64,000 nt of DNA from Pseudomonadota bacterium (lineage in GTDB: Bacteria > Pseudomonadota > Alphaproteobacteria > Acetobacterales > Acetobacteraceae): contig JAKBCH010000002.1 of NCBI GenBank assembly GCA_021808055.1, forward strand, positions 1-64,000. Reading direction: 5' to 3'. Under the pieces are notes generated by a model. The model saw nothing but the letters and a program-made list of their open reading frames with translations, was not told where the DNA came from and searched no databases. This document shows positions 35,972 through 44,703 of the stretch, piece after piece. Numbering within the stretch: position 1 is the first letter of the stretch; every line of letters starts with the position of its first letter. The position numbers and the translations under genes were made by a program.

Positions 35972-37386
35972 TCCGTCTCCTTGCTTTTTGCACCCGGCTT
36001 TTTTCCGGTGGCGATAATCCCAACTAGGTCTGTCAGATGCCCGATTTCAATCAAAGAGAGCGATTTCGGCACGCTCAACTTTGCCGCCCCGCCCGCCACG
36101 CGCTTTGGCCCGGCGGCGCGGGCAAAACCCAGCTTGGCGGCTTCCTTCAGCCGCAATTCAGTCTGCGCCACCTGGCGCAACTCGCCTGAAAGCCCGATCT
36201 CACCAAAAAACACCATTTCCGGGTCGGTCGGCACATCCGATGCCGCTGAGATCAGCGCCGCCGCCACCGCCAGATCAGCCGCGGGTTCAGAGACCCGCAA
36301 GCCACCAGCCACGTTTAGATAAACATCATTCATCGCAAGCTTCAGCCCGCAGCGCGTTTCCAGCACCGCCAGCAGCATGGAAAGCCGCCCGGAATCCCAG
36401 CCGATCACTTGCCGCCGAGGCGAGCCGCCAGGGTTGGGGGCAAGCAGGCATTGAATTTCCACCAGCACCGGGCGGGAACCTTCCAGCCCCGCCAGCACAG
36501 CACTGCCCGCCACATTGCCGCGCCGCTCCGCCAGGAACAAAGCCGAGGGGTTGGCAACCTCAGAAAGCCCCCGCCCGGTCATTTCAAACACGCCGATCTC
36601 GTCGGTGGCGCCAAAACGGTTCTTTACCCCGCGTAAAATGCGGAACTGGTGGCCCCGGTCGCCTTCAAAATGCAGCACCACATCCACCATGTGTTCCAGC
36701 ACGCGCGGACCGGCCAATGCGCCCTCCTTGGTCACATGGCCCACCAGTAGCAGCGAGAAGCCCTGGGTTTTGGCGGCTCTTATCAGTTCAAACGCGGCGG
36801 CCCGCACCTGCGTGACTGAGCCGGGGGCGGAGTCCACGCTGTCGGTCCACATGGTCTGGATGGAATCGATCACCACCAGCTTCGCATTCGGAAATAGCGG
36901 CAGCGAAGCCAGAATATCGCCCAACTGCGTGGCGGCGGCCAAATGCAGCGGCGCGTTGGAAAGCCCCAGCCGCAAAGCGCGCATCCTTATTTGGTCGATG
37001 GATTCTTCGCCGGAGATATAAAGCACTTCTTGCCCGGCGCGGCCCAAAGCGGCACTGGCCTGCAGCAGCAGGGTGGATTTGCCAATGCCAGGGTCGCCCC
37101 CCACCAGCACCACGGAGGCCGGAACCAGCCCGCCGCCCAGCACACGGTCAAACTCCGCCAGGGTGGTGGGCACGCGCGGCGGCGGCGGCGTTATGCCTTC
37201 CAGCCCCACGAATTCTATTTTCGCGCCCGCGCGGCGGGCCGAGTCTTTTATGCCGCCGGGCAAGGTTTTGGGGGCCGCCTGCTCCTCCAGCGTATTCCAT
37301 TCGCCGCAGGTTTCGCAACGCCCGGCCCATTTGGGAAACACCGCTCCGCAGGCTGAGCAGGCATAGGTTTTAACCGGCTTGGCCAA
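35968..37386 (-). CDS. radA: DNA repair protein RadA
   Basis: 472 residues. An N-terminal zinc finger (CSACGAVFPKWAGRCETCG) is followed by a RecA-like ATPase with Walker A GDPGIGKST and the RadA-specific KNRFG motif (VKNRFGATDEIG). The C-terminal Lon-like domain carries VNVAGGLRVSEPAADLAVAA-like sequence (short form: NVAGGLRVSEPAADLA). RadA promotes branch migration in recombination. The open frame continues upstream to 37575, but this lies inside the preceding gene; a TTG at 37386, 2 nt after that gene's stop, gives the family N-terminus (M)AKPVKTYAC. Confidence 0.93.
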   Translation of the reverse strand: MAKPVKTYACSACGAVFPKWAGRCETCGEWNTLEEQAAPKTLPGGIKDSARRAGAKIEFVGLEGITPPPPRVPTTLAEFDRVLGGGLVPASVVLVGGDPGIGKSTLLLQASAALGRAGQEVLYISGEESIDQIRMRALRLGLSNAPLHLAAATQLGDILASLPLFPNAKLVVIDSIQTMWTDSVDSAPGSVTQVRAAAFELIRAAKTQGFSLLLVGHVTKEGALAGPRVLEHMVDVVLHFEGDRGHQFRILRGVKNRFGATDEIGVFEMTGRGLSEVANPSALFLAERRGNVAGSAVLAGLEGSRPVLVEIQCLLAPNPGGSPRRQVIGWDSGRLSMLLAVLETRCGLKLAMNDVYLNVAGGLRVSEPAADLAVAAALISAASDVPTDPEMVFFGEIGLSGELRQVAQTELRLKEAAKLGFARAAGPKRVAGGAAKLSVPKSLSLIEIGHLTDLVGIIATGKKPGAKSKETE

Positions 37387-37388
37387 AC

Positions 37389-38438
37389 TCAGCTTGGCTG
37401 CCAGCCGTAATTCTTCGCCAGAAACGCCAGCAATTGCGGCTGCTCTGCGGGCACACTGGCAAGGGCGGTGAGCGCGTTGGCCAGCACGGGTGCTGGTTGC
37501 AGAGAGATAGAGCTGGCCGCGGCGGCGGCACTCACCGCCTGGCTGCTGGCAGCCTGCTGTGCGGCGCTGCGCCAAAGGGCTACGGCGGAAGGGTCGGTCA
37601 GGCGTGGTAGCACCAGCAGAAAATCCACCCGCGCGGCGGCAGCGGCGGCCTCATAGGCGATACCCAGCAGCGGGCTTACCGCCGGGCCAAAGGCCGAGGC
37701 CAAAGCCAGGCCAGGAAATAGCGGGTCAGGCCCTGTAACGCCGCCCGGCCCAGGCGCGCCAAGGCAGAAAGCGGGTACGGCACCTGAGGCGATGAGAGGG
37801 GTGAGGTCCTCTGGCACGCCTTCGCCGCTGATAAACACCGCATCCACGGCCCCGCCGATGAAGGCGCGGGTTTTTTCGGCGCTGTCATGCAGGCCGAATA
37901 CCGGTGCGGTGGCAATGCCGAGCCGCGCCAGGGCCAGCAGGGCAGCAAGATCACCGCTTTGGGTTTGCGCCACGCCGATGCGCAAGGGGGACATCTTCTG
38001 CAGCGTGGCCAGCGTGGGCGTGCTGCCCGCGGGTGCCCGCAGCATCAGCACGCCGGAATTAAACCCGGCCAGAACCGGGGTCCAATGCGTTGGGTCGTAA
38101 TGCACCCGGGAATCGCCGGTGATAAACGCCAGCAGCGCTGCGCCGGGCAGAATCGCGGCACTTCGCCCATCAGGCACCAGCAGCGCGTCCAGCCGGTTGG
38201 CACCGGTCACGCCATCCAGCCCGCCAACGGGCTCGGCCACAATATTCGGCGTGCCGGGATAGGCGCTGGAAACAGCCAGGGCGAACGCATTGCCCCAGCG
38301 GCTGGTTTGCCCGCCATCGGGGCCAGCCACCAGCAGCGTCATGGGCCCGGCGGTGGCTTGTGCCATCGCCTGGGCGCGGGCGATTCCCGGCAACAGGGCC
38401 GAGGCTGCCAGGCTACCCAGCATATGCCGGCGGTTCAT
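37389..38438 (-). CDS. Periplasmic Bug-like (TTT-type) solute-binding protein
   Basis: 349 residues with an Arg-containing signal (MNRRHMLGSLAASALLPGIA). The LLVAGPDGGQTSRW, AEPVGGLDGVTGANRL and LVPDGRSAAILPG segments resemble Bug receptors of tripartite tricarboxylate transporters. The second half is Ala-rich and divergent, and no TctA or TctB gene is nearby, so it may be an orphan receptor. The start at 38438 has GGAG 10 nt upstream. It is followed directly by radA. Confidence 0.6.
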   Translation of the reverse strand: MNRRHMLGSLAASALLPGIARAQAMAQATAGPMTLLVAGPDGGQTSRWGNAFALAVSSAYPGTPNIVAEPVGGLDGVTGANRLDALLVPDGRSAAILPGAALLAFITGDSRVHYDPTHWTPVLAGFNSGVLMLRAPAGSTPTLATLQKMSPLRIGVAQTQSGDLAALLALARLGIATAPVFGLHDSAEKTRAFIGGAVDAVFISGEGVPEDLTPLIASGAVPAFCLGAPGPGGVTGPDPLFPGLALASAFGPAVSPLLGIAYEAAAAAARVDFLLVLPRLTDPSAVALWRSAAQQAASSQAVSAAAAASSISLQPAPVLANALTALASVPAEQPQLLAFLAKNYGWQPS

Positions 38439-38496
38439 TGTTGTTTTACTCCGGGTTTCCTCAATGTTTGGGAGATGGCGCACAGACGCTCCTCCG

Positions 38497-39012
38497 TCAA
38501 TTATCGTACTGAATCAGTGCCTCGAACGGCACGTCCAGCTTGTCCCGCCCATGCAGGAAGGTCAGCTCGATCATCGCGGCGGAGGCCACAACATCCGCCC
38601 CCGTGCTCCGCAGCAGCTTAATGCCAGCCGCCATGGTGCCGCCGGTGGCCAAAAGGTCGTCCACCACCACCACGCGCGCACCCGGCTCAACCGCATCGGC
38701 CTGAATTTCTACGCGGTCGGTGCCGTATTCCAGCGCATAATCCAGCCCTATCGTGGCACCGGGCAGCTTGCCGGGCTTGCGGATCATCACGAAGCCGCAG
38801 CCAAGTTTCAACGCCAGCGGTGCCGCCAGCAGAAACCCCCGGCTTTCAACGCCGGCCAGCACGGTGGGGTGATAGGCGCGCACGCTGTTGGCCAGGCGGC
38901 CCATCGCCACCTGCCAGGCATCGGCGTGCCGCAGCAGCGTTGAAATATCGTAGAAAAGGATTCCCGGCTTGGGGAAATCCGGAATGCCGCGGATATGATC
39001 TTTAAGGTCCAT
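38497..39012 (-). CDS. apt: Adenine phosphoribosyltransferase
   Basis: 171 residues starting [20 protein letters not shown], a diagnostic Apt N-terminus. The PRPP-binding loop is [18 protein letters not shown] and the ESRGF motif is present ([10 protein letters not shown]). It salvages adenine to AMP. Its length is normal. It lies upstream of the Bug-like gene on the same strand. Confidence 0.96.
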   Translation of the reverse strand: MDLKDHIRGIPDFPKPGILFYDISTLLRHADAWQVAMGRLANSVRAYHPTVLAGVESRGFLLAAPLALKLGCGFVMIRKPGKLPGATIGLDYALEYGTDRVEIQADAVEPGARVVVVDDLLATGGTMAAGIKLLRSTGADVVASAAMIELTFLHGRDKLDVPFEALIQYDN

Positions 39013-39050
39013 GATGGCGCTTCTATAAACGACCCTGGCGGCGGGGCAAA

Positions 39051-39515
39051 TTACCTATCTTCGGGCGCCTGGCCCCAGGCGGCGGCGGTCTCATCATCGG
39101 CCTCGCGGGCTTCCACCCAGCGCGTGGCACCATCCGCCATGTCCTCGGCCTTCCAGAAGGGTGCGCGGGTTTTTAATTGGTCAATTAAATAAGCTGTGGC
39201 GGCCAGGGCATCACCCCGGTGCGCGCTGGCGGCGGCGACGAACACAATGTTCTGCCCCGGCTCCAGCCGCCCGACACGATGGATGATGATGCAGCCGGTC
39301 AACTCCCAGCGGGCTTGTGCCTCATCGGCCAGCCGCTCCAGCGCCTTTTCCGTCATGCCGGGATAGTGTTCCAGCCGCAGGGCCTTAAGCCCGCCGCCCG
39401 CCACCTGGCGCACGATGCCGGTGAAGCTGGCCACACCGCCCGTGTCCTCTCCACCCAAGCGCGCCAGCAGCGCGCCCGCGTCAAAATCCTCCTCCTGCAC
39501 CGCCACCAGCCGCAT
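39051..39515 (-). CDS. moaE: Molybdopterin synthase catalytic subunit MoaE
   Basis: 154 residues with the MoaE core: [51 protein letters not shown] and the active-site lysines in [11 protein letters not shown]. It adds sulfur from MoaD thiocarboxylate to precursor Z, making molybdopterin. It follows moaD by 5 bp on the minus strand and belongs to the pgsA-mobB-moaD-moaE run. Confidence 0.95.
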   Translation of the reverse strand: MRLVAVQEEDFDAGALLARLGGEDTGGVASFTGIVRQVAGGGLKALRLEHYPGMTEKALERLADEAQARWELTGCIIIHRVGRLEPGQNIVFVAAASAHRGDALAATAYLIDQLKTRAPFWKAEDMADGATRWVEAREADDETAAAWGQAPEDR

Positions 39516-39520
39516 CGCGC

Positions 39521-39772
39521 TCAGCCTCCCGTCACGGGCGGGAAAAAGCCGATTTCCTTCGGGCGGTTTAAAGGCGCGTCCAGGGGTTGGAACTCCTGGT
39601 CAATCGCGCAGCGCACGGGTTTTTCATCCGAGAACGCCGCCGCATAGCCGGGCCCGAGGGTTCGCAGCCAGTTGATGAGCGCGCGGGGTGTATCCACCTC
39701 GCCTGGCGGCTCCAAATCTTCACTGCTTTTGCCGATCCGTTCGCGCAACCACGCAAAATAGAGAACACGCAT
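39521..39772 (-). CDS. moaD: Molybdopterin synthase sulfur-carrier subunit MoaD
   Basis: 83 residues of the ubiquitin-like MoaD fold, starting MRVLYFAWLRERIG and ending in the required Gly-Gly (FFPPVTGG), which is adenylated and converted to a thiocarboxylate. The frame extends upstream to 39874, but those residues are unlike the family. It directly precedes moaE. Confidence 0.94.
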   Translation of the reverse strand: MRVLYFAWLRERIGKSSEDLEPPGEVDTPRALINWLRTLGPGYAAAFSDEKPVRCAIDQEFQPLDAPLNRPKEIGFFPPVTGG

Positions 39773-39782
39773 CGCGGCGGCC

Positions 39783-40220
39783 TTAGGGTGTATGGCCAGG
39801 CACGGGTGGCGGTGTCTGCGCCACGCCGTTCTGCATGTTGTAAAGATTGCCGCCGGCGGAAATACCTTCGGCACCGTTAATCTGCCCGCCCTGGCCCGGC
39901 GGGTAGGGTGAGGGTAGCGAGGGCGTATAGCCCTGCCCCAGCGGCAGATTGACGTTCTTTGCCACCTGGCTCAGCGTCGGAAAAGGCTGTTCAGCCCCCG
40001 GCCACACATTGCCCGCCTGGGTTTGCAGCGGGCTTATGGGCGGGGTTTTACCCAAGGCGCGCTGGGCGGTTTCGCTGCCTGCGGGCGGCGCATTGGGGTT
40101 GCCGAAGGGCCAGCTGGCCTGTTTCAGAAAAGTGCCGCCGCCCGCGCAACCGGAAAGGCAGAGGGCGGCCAGCAGGGCGAGGGGGGTGCGCAAAAACTCT
40201 GCTCCTTCAGCGATTGCCAA
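39783..40220 (-). CDS. Proline-rich lipoprotein of unknown function
   Basis: 145 residues with a lipoprotein signal: a hydrophobic stretch followed by the lipobox LSGC near residue 24. The mature part is low-complexity and rich in Pro, Gly, Gln and Asn, with no recognisable domain. It sits between mobB and moaD (6- and 10-bp gaps) on the same strand, so it is probably co-expressed with molybdenum-cofactor genes, though nothing ties it to that pathway. The start might be an internal codon nearer the signal. Confidence 0.7.
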   Translation of the reverse strand: MAIAEGAEFLRTPLALLAALCLSGCAGGGTFLKQASWPFGNPNAPPAGSETAQRALGKTPPISPLQTQAGNVWPGAEQPFPTLSQVAKNVNLPLGQGYTPSLPSPYPPGQGGQINGAEGISAGGNLYNMQNGVAQTPPPVPGHTP

Positions 40221-40226
40221 GCGTGT

Positions 40227-40721
40227 TTAACCGCCCGCCATGTTTAACCCAAGTGCAGGGATCAGGAAATCCACGATATCCTGCGGGTTATTCAGCGGCA
40301 GCACTGGCACCGGGCAATCCGGCAGCGGCACATCGGCCGCCACCGCCAGCAAATCGTCATCTGGCCAGGGGGCGGGCTTGCCCAGCGCCGGGCGATACAC
40401 CCCAAGCCGGGGCAGCGGCTCGGCTTTGAAGCCCTCCACCAGCACGAGGTCCACCGGGTCCAGCCGTGCTAGCAATGCTTCCAGCGGGGTTTGGGTGCGG
40501 CTGAACAGCGCAAAACCCTCCTGGGTGGTGAGGATCACTTCCTGCGCTCCGGCCTCGGCGTGAACAAAACTGTCCTTGCCGGGTTTATCCAGCACCACAC
40601 CATGGTGGGCGTGTTTCACGGTGGAAACGCTAAACCCGCGGGCCTTGAACAGCGGGATCAGCGCCGCGATCAACGTGGTTTTACCGGCGCCTGACCAGCC
40701 GGAGACCGTAAGAATTTTCAA
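40227..40721 (-). CDS. mobB: Molybdopterin-guanine dinucleotide biosynthesis adaptor MobB
   Basis: 164 residues, a P-loop GTPase-like protein starting MKILTVSGWSGAGKTTLI. VKHAHHGV and the LVLVEGFKAEPLPRLGVYR segment are MobB hallmarks. It assists MobA in attaching GMP to molybdopterin, giving the bis-MGD cofactor used by DMSO-reductase-type enzymes. It starts 6 bp after the pgsA stop. Confidence 0.94.
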   Translation of the reverse strand: MKILTVSGWSGAGKTTLIAALIPLFKARGFSVSTVKHAHHGVVLDKPGKDSFVHAEAGAQEVILTTQEGFALFSRTQTPLEALLARLDPVDLVLVEGFKAEPLPRLGVYRPALGKPAPWPDDDLLAVAADVPLPDCPVPVLPLNNPQDIVDFLIPALGLNMAGG

Positions 40722-40727
40722 CGTGGT

Positions 40728-41312
40728 TCAGGAGGCCGGGTGTTGCGCGCCAACATGACGCAGCCCGGCGGTCAGGTAGTCCCAGCCGGTGATCAGGGTG
40801 AGGGCCGCCGCCAGCCAGAGCAGCACGAAGCCGATCCAGCCCACGGGCATGCCGCCGAGCCTCAGAAAATGCGCCCCCGCATCACCCAGCAGCAACAGGC
40901 CAAGAGCCACCATCTGCACGCCGGTTTTCCATTTCGCGAGTTTCGTAACGGGCAGCCCAACGCGAATGCCCGCGAGATATTCCCGCAGGCCCGAGACCAG
41001 AATTTCTCGCAGCATGATCACGATGGCGGGGTAGATGCCATAGCCCGGCATATGGCCAAAGCCCACCAGGCACATCAGCGTCGCACCGATCAAGAGCTTA
41101 TCGGCGATCGGGTCCAGCATCCGCCCAAAATCCGATAGCTGGGCGCGTTCGCGGGCGAGTTTGCCATCCAAATAGTCGGTGATGCCAGCCAAAGTGAACA
41201 GCAATGCCGCGCAGAAATCCGCCCAGGGCGCGCCAACGGCCTCCAGCAGCACCAGCAGCGGAATGGCGGCGATGCGCGAGAGTGTAAGCATGTTGGGAAG
41301 GTCAGTCAGCAT
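40728..41312 (-). CDS. pgsA: CDP-diacylglycerol-glycerol-3-phosphate phosphatidyltransferase
   Basis: 194 residues with about five membrane helices and the CDP-alcohol phosphotransferase motif D-G-x2-A-R-x8-G-x3-D-x3-D (DGKLARERAQLSDFGRMLDP, ending IAD). It makes phosphatidylglycerol phosphate in the inner membrane. The start MLTDLPNMLTLSRIAAIPLL is family-typical. A pgsA-moaD-moaE neighbourhood is common in alphaproteobacteria. Confidence 0.95.
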   Translation of the reverse strand: MLTDLPNMLTLSRIAAIPLLVLLEAVGAPWADFCAALLFTLAGITDYLDGKLARERAQLSDFGRMLDPIADKLLIGATLMCLVGFGHMPGYGIYPAIVIMLREILVSGLREYLAGIRVGLPVTKLAKWKTGVQMVALGLLLLGDAGAHFLRLGGMPVGWIGFVLLWLAAALTLITGWDYLTAGLRHVGAQHPAS

Positions 41313-41323
41313 TGCGGCGCACC

Positions 41324-41698
41324 CTAGCGGGGATTTGGCGCGGGCGGAACTGCCAGCGCGGATTCAATGCGCTTGAACGCCGCCGCCCCGGCGGTGCGGC
41401 TTGCTTCCTCCAGCACGCGGAAGGCGGCCAGCAGCTCTTGCCCCAGCGGCGTCAGCTTCGCCCCGCCATGCGCCGCCCCGCCCTTGGCGGTTTCCACCAA
41501 CGGGTGGTGAAAGGTGGCGTTGAGCGATTCAACCAGGTTCCAGGCGCGTTTATAGCTCATGCCCATGCGCCGGCCGGCCGCGGCAATGGAACCGGTTTGC
41601 GCGATATAATCCAGCAGATCCGCCCGGCCAGGCCCCATGACAACGCCATGCGACCCATTGAGCCGTAACCGCAGCCGCAGAGGTGAAGACTCCATCAT
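41324..41698 (-). CDS. ModE-like DNA-binding protein without molybdate-sensing domain
   Basis: About 124 residues consisting of only the ModE N-terminal winged helix (RADLLDYIAQTGSIAAAGRR, then MGMSYKRAWNLVESLN) plus a short tail. E. coli ModE carries two additional C-terminal MOP subdomains that bind molybdate; these are absent, so sensing must occur otherwise, or the protein acts as a simple DNA-binding repressor. The start at 41698 or 41695 (tandem ATG) is preferred to the upstream frame. It is divergent from modA, with a palindromic operator between them. Confidence 0.88.
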   Translation of the reverse strand: MMESSPLRLRLRLNGSHGVVMGPGRADLLDYIAQTGSIAAAGRRMGMSYKRAWNLVESLNATFHHPLVETAKGGAAHGGAKLTPLGQELLAAFRVLEEASRTAGAAAFKRIESALAVPPAPNPR

Positions 41699-41744
41699 TG
41701 GCGCATTCAACCATTTTATGGGTTTGACGGCCACTATACTGTTT

Positions 41745-41768
41745 CGATATACCCGCGCAAACATATCG
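41745..41768. promoter_or_regulatory. Candidate ModE operator CGATAT-N12-ATATCG
   Basis: Two perfect 6-bp arms, CGATAT (41745-41750) and ATATCG (41763-41768), are separated by 12 bp and lie 9 bp before the modA ATG. The 6-12-6 geometry matches what I recall of the E. coli modA operator (CGTTAT-N12-ATAACG), with one base changed per arm. Its position between the ModE-like gene and modA makes it the likely site for repression of modABC. Confidence 0.75.
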
Positions 41769-41777
41769 GAGTTTGCT

Positions 41778-42674
41778 ATGTCTATTTCCCGCCGCTTCTT
41801 GCTCGCCGCCCCTCTGGCACTCGCCGCGGCCGGGCGGGCTTCTGCCGCCGAGGCGATCACGGTTGCCTATGCAGGCTCCATGGGCAAGCTGATGGATAAG
41901 GGCATGAACCCCTCCTTCACCGCCGCCACGGGTGTAGCCGTGCATGGCATTGGCCAGGGCGCGTTGGCGCTGGCGCATCTCATCACCGGCGGGGCCATGA
42001 AGCCGGATGTGTTCGTGCCGGTTTCCGCCGGCCCGGCCAAGATTGTGCGCGAGGCGGGGTTTGCCGTGGGCAAGGCGGTGCCGGTGGCCAGCACCTCCAT
42101 GGTTCTGGCCTATTCGCCCAGCTCTAAATTCGCCGCACAGCTTGCCGAGGCCAAAGGTGCTGACTGGACGAAGATTTTCCTTAACCCGGCGTTCCGCTTC
42201 GGCCGCACTGACCCTACCGTAGACCCGCAGGGCCAATATGTGCTGTTCGCGCTGCAACTGGCCGAAACTTATTACAAGCTGCCAGGTTTCGCGCAGAAGG
42301 TGGCCGGGCCGATGATTAATCCGCAGCAGATTTTCGCCGAGCCTTCGCTGCTGGCGCGGCTGGAAGCCGGGCAGATCGACGCGACCCTGGGCTATAAGAG
42401 TGCCGTGGTTTCCCAGAAGCTGCCCTTCATTGAATTGCCGGACGCGGTGAACATCTCCAACCCCGCCTTGGGCAAGAGCGTTTACAAAAAAGCCAGCCTG
42501 GAAGTGAAAGGCAAAACCATCCACCCCAGCCCGCTGGTGTTTTACGCCATGGCGCTGAAGGGCGCGGCGGACCCTAAAGCGGCGGCGGATTATGTTGCCT
42601 TCCTGGCCGGGCCGGATGGGCAGTCCATCTTCAAGCGTTACGGTTACGGGCCGGGCAAAGGGCCGTCTGTGTAA
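41778..42674 (+). CDS. modA: Molybdate/tungstate ABC transporter binding protein (ModA/WtpA type)
   Basis: 298 residues with a signal peptide ([20 protein letters not shown]). The oxyanion-binding features are the AYAGSM opening and FRFGRTDPTVDPQGQY, the latter characteristic of the WtpA-like branch that binds molybdate or tungstate with high affinity. The start at 41778 lies after the ModE-type operator. modB follows after 4 bp. Tungstate specificity is possible. Confidence 0.9.
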   Translation: MSISRRFLLAAPLALAAAGRASAAEAITVAYAGSMGKLMDKGMNPSFTAATGVAVHGIGQGALALAHLITGGAMKPDVFVPVSAGPAKIVREAGFAVGKAVPVASTSMVLAYSPSSKFAAQLAEAKGADWTKIFLNPAFRFGRTDPTVDPQGQYVLFALQLAETYYKLPGFAQKVAGPMINPQQIFAEPSLLARLEAGQIDATLGYKSAVVSQKLPFIELPDAVNISNPALGKSVYKKASLEVKGKTIHPSPLVFYAMALKGAADPKAAADYVAFLAGPDGQSIFKRYGYGPGKGPSV

Positions 42675-42678
42675 CCAG

Positions 42679-43422
42679 ATGCTGCGCGCCGGGTTCCTCA
42701 TTCTAGTCCTGGCGTTTCTGCTGGCACCCTTATCCGGCCTCATGGGCAATGGGGTTTTCTGGCAGGCGCTGACCCTCTCCGCGCAGGATTGGGCGGCCAT
42801 CGCCACCTCGCTGCTGGGTGGTGCGGCGGCGATGGTGGTGATCGTGCTGGCGGGCACGCCTTTGGCGGTCTATCTGGCGCGGTCTCGCGGACGGTTGGTG
42901 TTGCTGGCCGAAGCGGTGGTGCTGATGCCGATGCTGATGCCAACGCTCGCCCTGGGCATTCTGCTGGCGGTGGTTTATGGCCCCGCCGCACCTTTAGGCC
43001 GGGCGTTTGGCGCGTTGGGCATCACCCTCACCAACACTCCGGCGGCATTTCTGCTGGCGACCATCTACGCGGCGCTGCCGACTTATGTGGTGGCGGCGCG
43101 CGGTGCCATTGCCCAGGTGCCACCGGATTACGAGGAGCTGGCCCGCACTTTGGGCGATACACCCTTCCGGGCACAATTACGGGTAACGCTGCCCTTGGCC
43201 CGGCGCGGGCTTTCCGCGGCTCTGTCACTTGCCTGGGTGCGTGCTCTGGGAGAGTTTGGCATCATCCTGATCGTGGCGTATTACCCGGCCGGTATGCCAG
43301 TGCAGCTTTGGACGGATGTGCAGGATTTAGGCTTGCAGGCGGTCTTTCCGCTGGTGGGGGTGTTTCTGCTGGCCACATTGCCGGTGCCGCTCTGGCTGGG
43401 GTTGCGGGCCCGCGCGGCGTGA
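42679..43422 (+). CDS. modB: Molybdate/tungstate ABC transporter permease
   Basis: 247 residues with five to six membrane helices and the EAA-type cytoplasmic loop (YEELARTLGDTPFRAQLRVT, then LPLARRGL). It forms the membrane channel of the ModABC importer. The start at 42679 follows the modA stop by 4 bp; the open frame further upstream overlaps modA. The stop overlaps the GTG start of modC (GTGA). Confidence 0.93.
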   Translation: MLRAGFLILVLAFLLAPLSGLMGNGVFWQALTLSAQDWAAIATSLLGGAAAMVVIVLAGTPLAVYLARSRGRLVLLAEAVVLMPMLMPTLALGILLAVVYGPAAPLGRAFGALGITLTNTPAAFLLATIYAALPTYVVAARGAIAQVPPDYEELARTLGDTPFRAQLRVTLPLARRGLSAALSLAWVRALGEFGIILIVAYYPAGMPVQLWTDVQDLGLQAVFPLVGVFLLATLPVPLWLGLRARAA

Positions 43423-44081
43423 ACGCCATAGAGATCGACTACACGCTTACCACCCCGGTACCGCTGCGCGCCTGTTTCACCATTCGTGGGTTCACCGCTC
43501 TTCTGGGCCGGTCAGGCGAGGGCAAAACCTCGCTGGTGCGGGCTTTGGCCGGGTTGCTGTCAGCCACCGGCACGCCGTGGCAGGGCTTGGCGCCGGAGCA
43601 GCGGCCCATCGGCTACCTGCCGCAGGAAACCCGGCTGTTCCCGCATCTTTCAGTGCTGGAAAACACTGCCTATGCGCTGCGAGGAGCCGGGCGGCTGGAG
43701 GCGGCGCGCGCCTTGCTGGCGGAGCTGGGGCTGCAGGAGCTGGCTGCCCGCCAGCCGCATCAGCTTTCCGGCGGCCAGGCCAAGCGCGTGGCGCTGGCAC
43801 GGGCCTTGGCGCATGGGCCGCAATTGCTGCTGCTGGACGAACCCTCCGCCGGGCTGGACCGGCAGACACGGGATGAGACGCTGGACTGGCTGAAGCAAAC
43901 CGCCATGGCGCGGGGCATTCCAGTGCTGGCGGCAACGCATGACTACGACATCGCCGCCCAGGCGGATACGCTGGCGCTGCTGGCGGAAGGTAAGATTATC
44001 CAGCACGGGTTCGCGGCTGCTGTGTTTGCGGCACCGGTAAGCCGCGCGGCGGCGGAGTTGCTGGGGGTTAAGCTGCTTTAG
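43419..44081 (+). CDS. modC: Molybdate/tungstate ABC transporter ATPase, short form
   Basis: 220 residues with one ABC ATPase domain: Walker A GRSGEGKTS, Q-loop LPQETRLFPH, signature LSGGQAKRVALARAL and Walker B LLLLDEPSAGLD. The C-terminal MOP domain of the 350-residue E. coli ModC, which provides trans-inhibition by molybdate, is missing. The GTG start at 43419 overlaps the modB stop. The end overlaps the convergent oxygenase gene by 14 bases. Confidence 0.92.
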   Translation: MNAIEIDYTLTTPVPLRACFTIRGFTALLGRSGEGKTSLVRALAGLLSATGTPWQGLAPEQRPIGYLPQETRLFPHLSVLENTAYALRGAGRLEAARALLAELGLQELAARQPHQLSGGQAKRVALARALAHGPQLLLLDEPSAGLDRQTRDETLDWLKQTAMARGIPVLAATHDYDIAAQADTLALLAEGKIIQHGFAAAVFAAPVSRAAAELLGVKLL

Positions 44082-44703
44082 TTAAGCGTTTAATGAAAGC
44101 GGAGAGGTGGTGCCGCCGCATTTCGGCTTTCGCTTTGGCGCTGGTGGTCATGTAATTCATCTGCACCACATAACGCTGGCCGACGAATTGCTTATGCCCG
44201 TGCCAGGTATTGGGGCCGTTGGGAAAAACCAGCAGCGTGCCATCCACCGGCGGCACTTCCTTGGCAAAATTCTCCAAATTCTCGCCATCCCGCAACAGCC
44301 GCAGGCAGCCTTCATGCCTGGCCCACGCCTCGCCATTGCCGGGGTTGAGGTAGAGCAGAATGGTGACGCGCTTGGCCGAGGAATCGGTGTGAATGCGCCC
44401 GTCCTGTTCGCCAGAATTACCGCGCAGCGTGGTCATCAGCGGCGCGCCCACGAGATCCAGCCCGAATTTCTCCGCCACGATGGCGCGGAATGCGGGGCCT
44501 TCCAGAGCGGCGACGGCGGCCTTGGCGGCGGGGCCGAGCTTCAAAGCGCCGATGGGGAAACTGCCGCGGGCTTTCATGGGGGGTAAGTCCGCAACCACCG
44601 CTTGCAGGGCTTCGGGCTTGATGAAGCGTTCCAGCAGGATATGAGGAAAAGGCTCAGCCGAAACCGGCGTTTCGCTGAGTGCATTAAAATCCGCGACATC
44701 CAT
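44068..44703 (-). CDS. 2-oxoglutarate/Fe(II)-dependent oxygenase-like protein
   Basis: 211 residues of the double-stranded beta-helix fold. The iron-binding HxD is in GRIHTDSSAKRVTILLYLN, and the distal His with the 2OG-binding Arg are in TWHGHKQFVGQRYVVQMNY. The context resembles the SM-20/prolyl-hydroxylase-like 2OG oxygenases found near sugar or peptide modification genes; the substrate is unknown. The start at 44703 (MDVADFNAL) is chosen over 44838, which would run into the region of the divergent zapE start. Confidence 0.82.
   Translation of the reverse strand: MDVADFNALSETPVSAEPFPHILLERFIKPEALQAVVADLPPMKARGSFPIGALKLGPAAKAAVAALEGPAFRAIVAEKFGLDLVGAPLMTTLRGNSGEQDGRIHTDSSAKRVTILLYLNPGNGEAWARHEGCLRLLRDGENLENFAKEVPPVDGTLLVFPNGPNTWHGHKQFVGQRYVVQMNYMTTSAKAKAEMRRHHLSAFIKRLTKAA

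Noticed and set aside
41550..42857. 435-codon open frame antisense to modA and its operator
   Set aside because: It is a high-GC shadow of modA, crosses the divergent promoter and the ModE-like gene, and has no domain.
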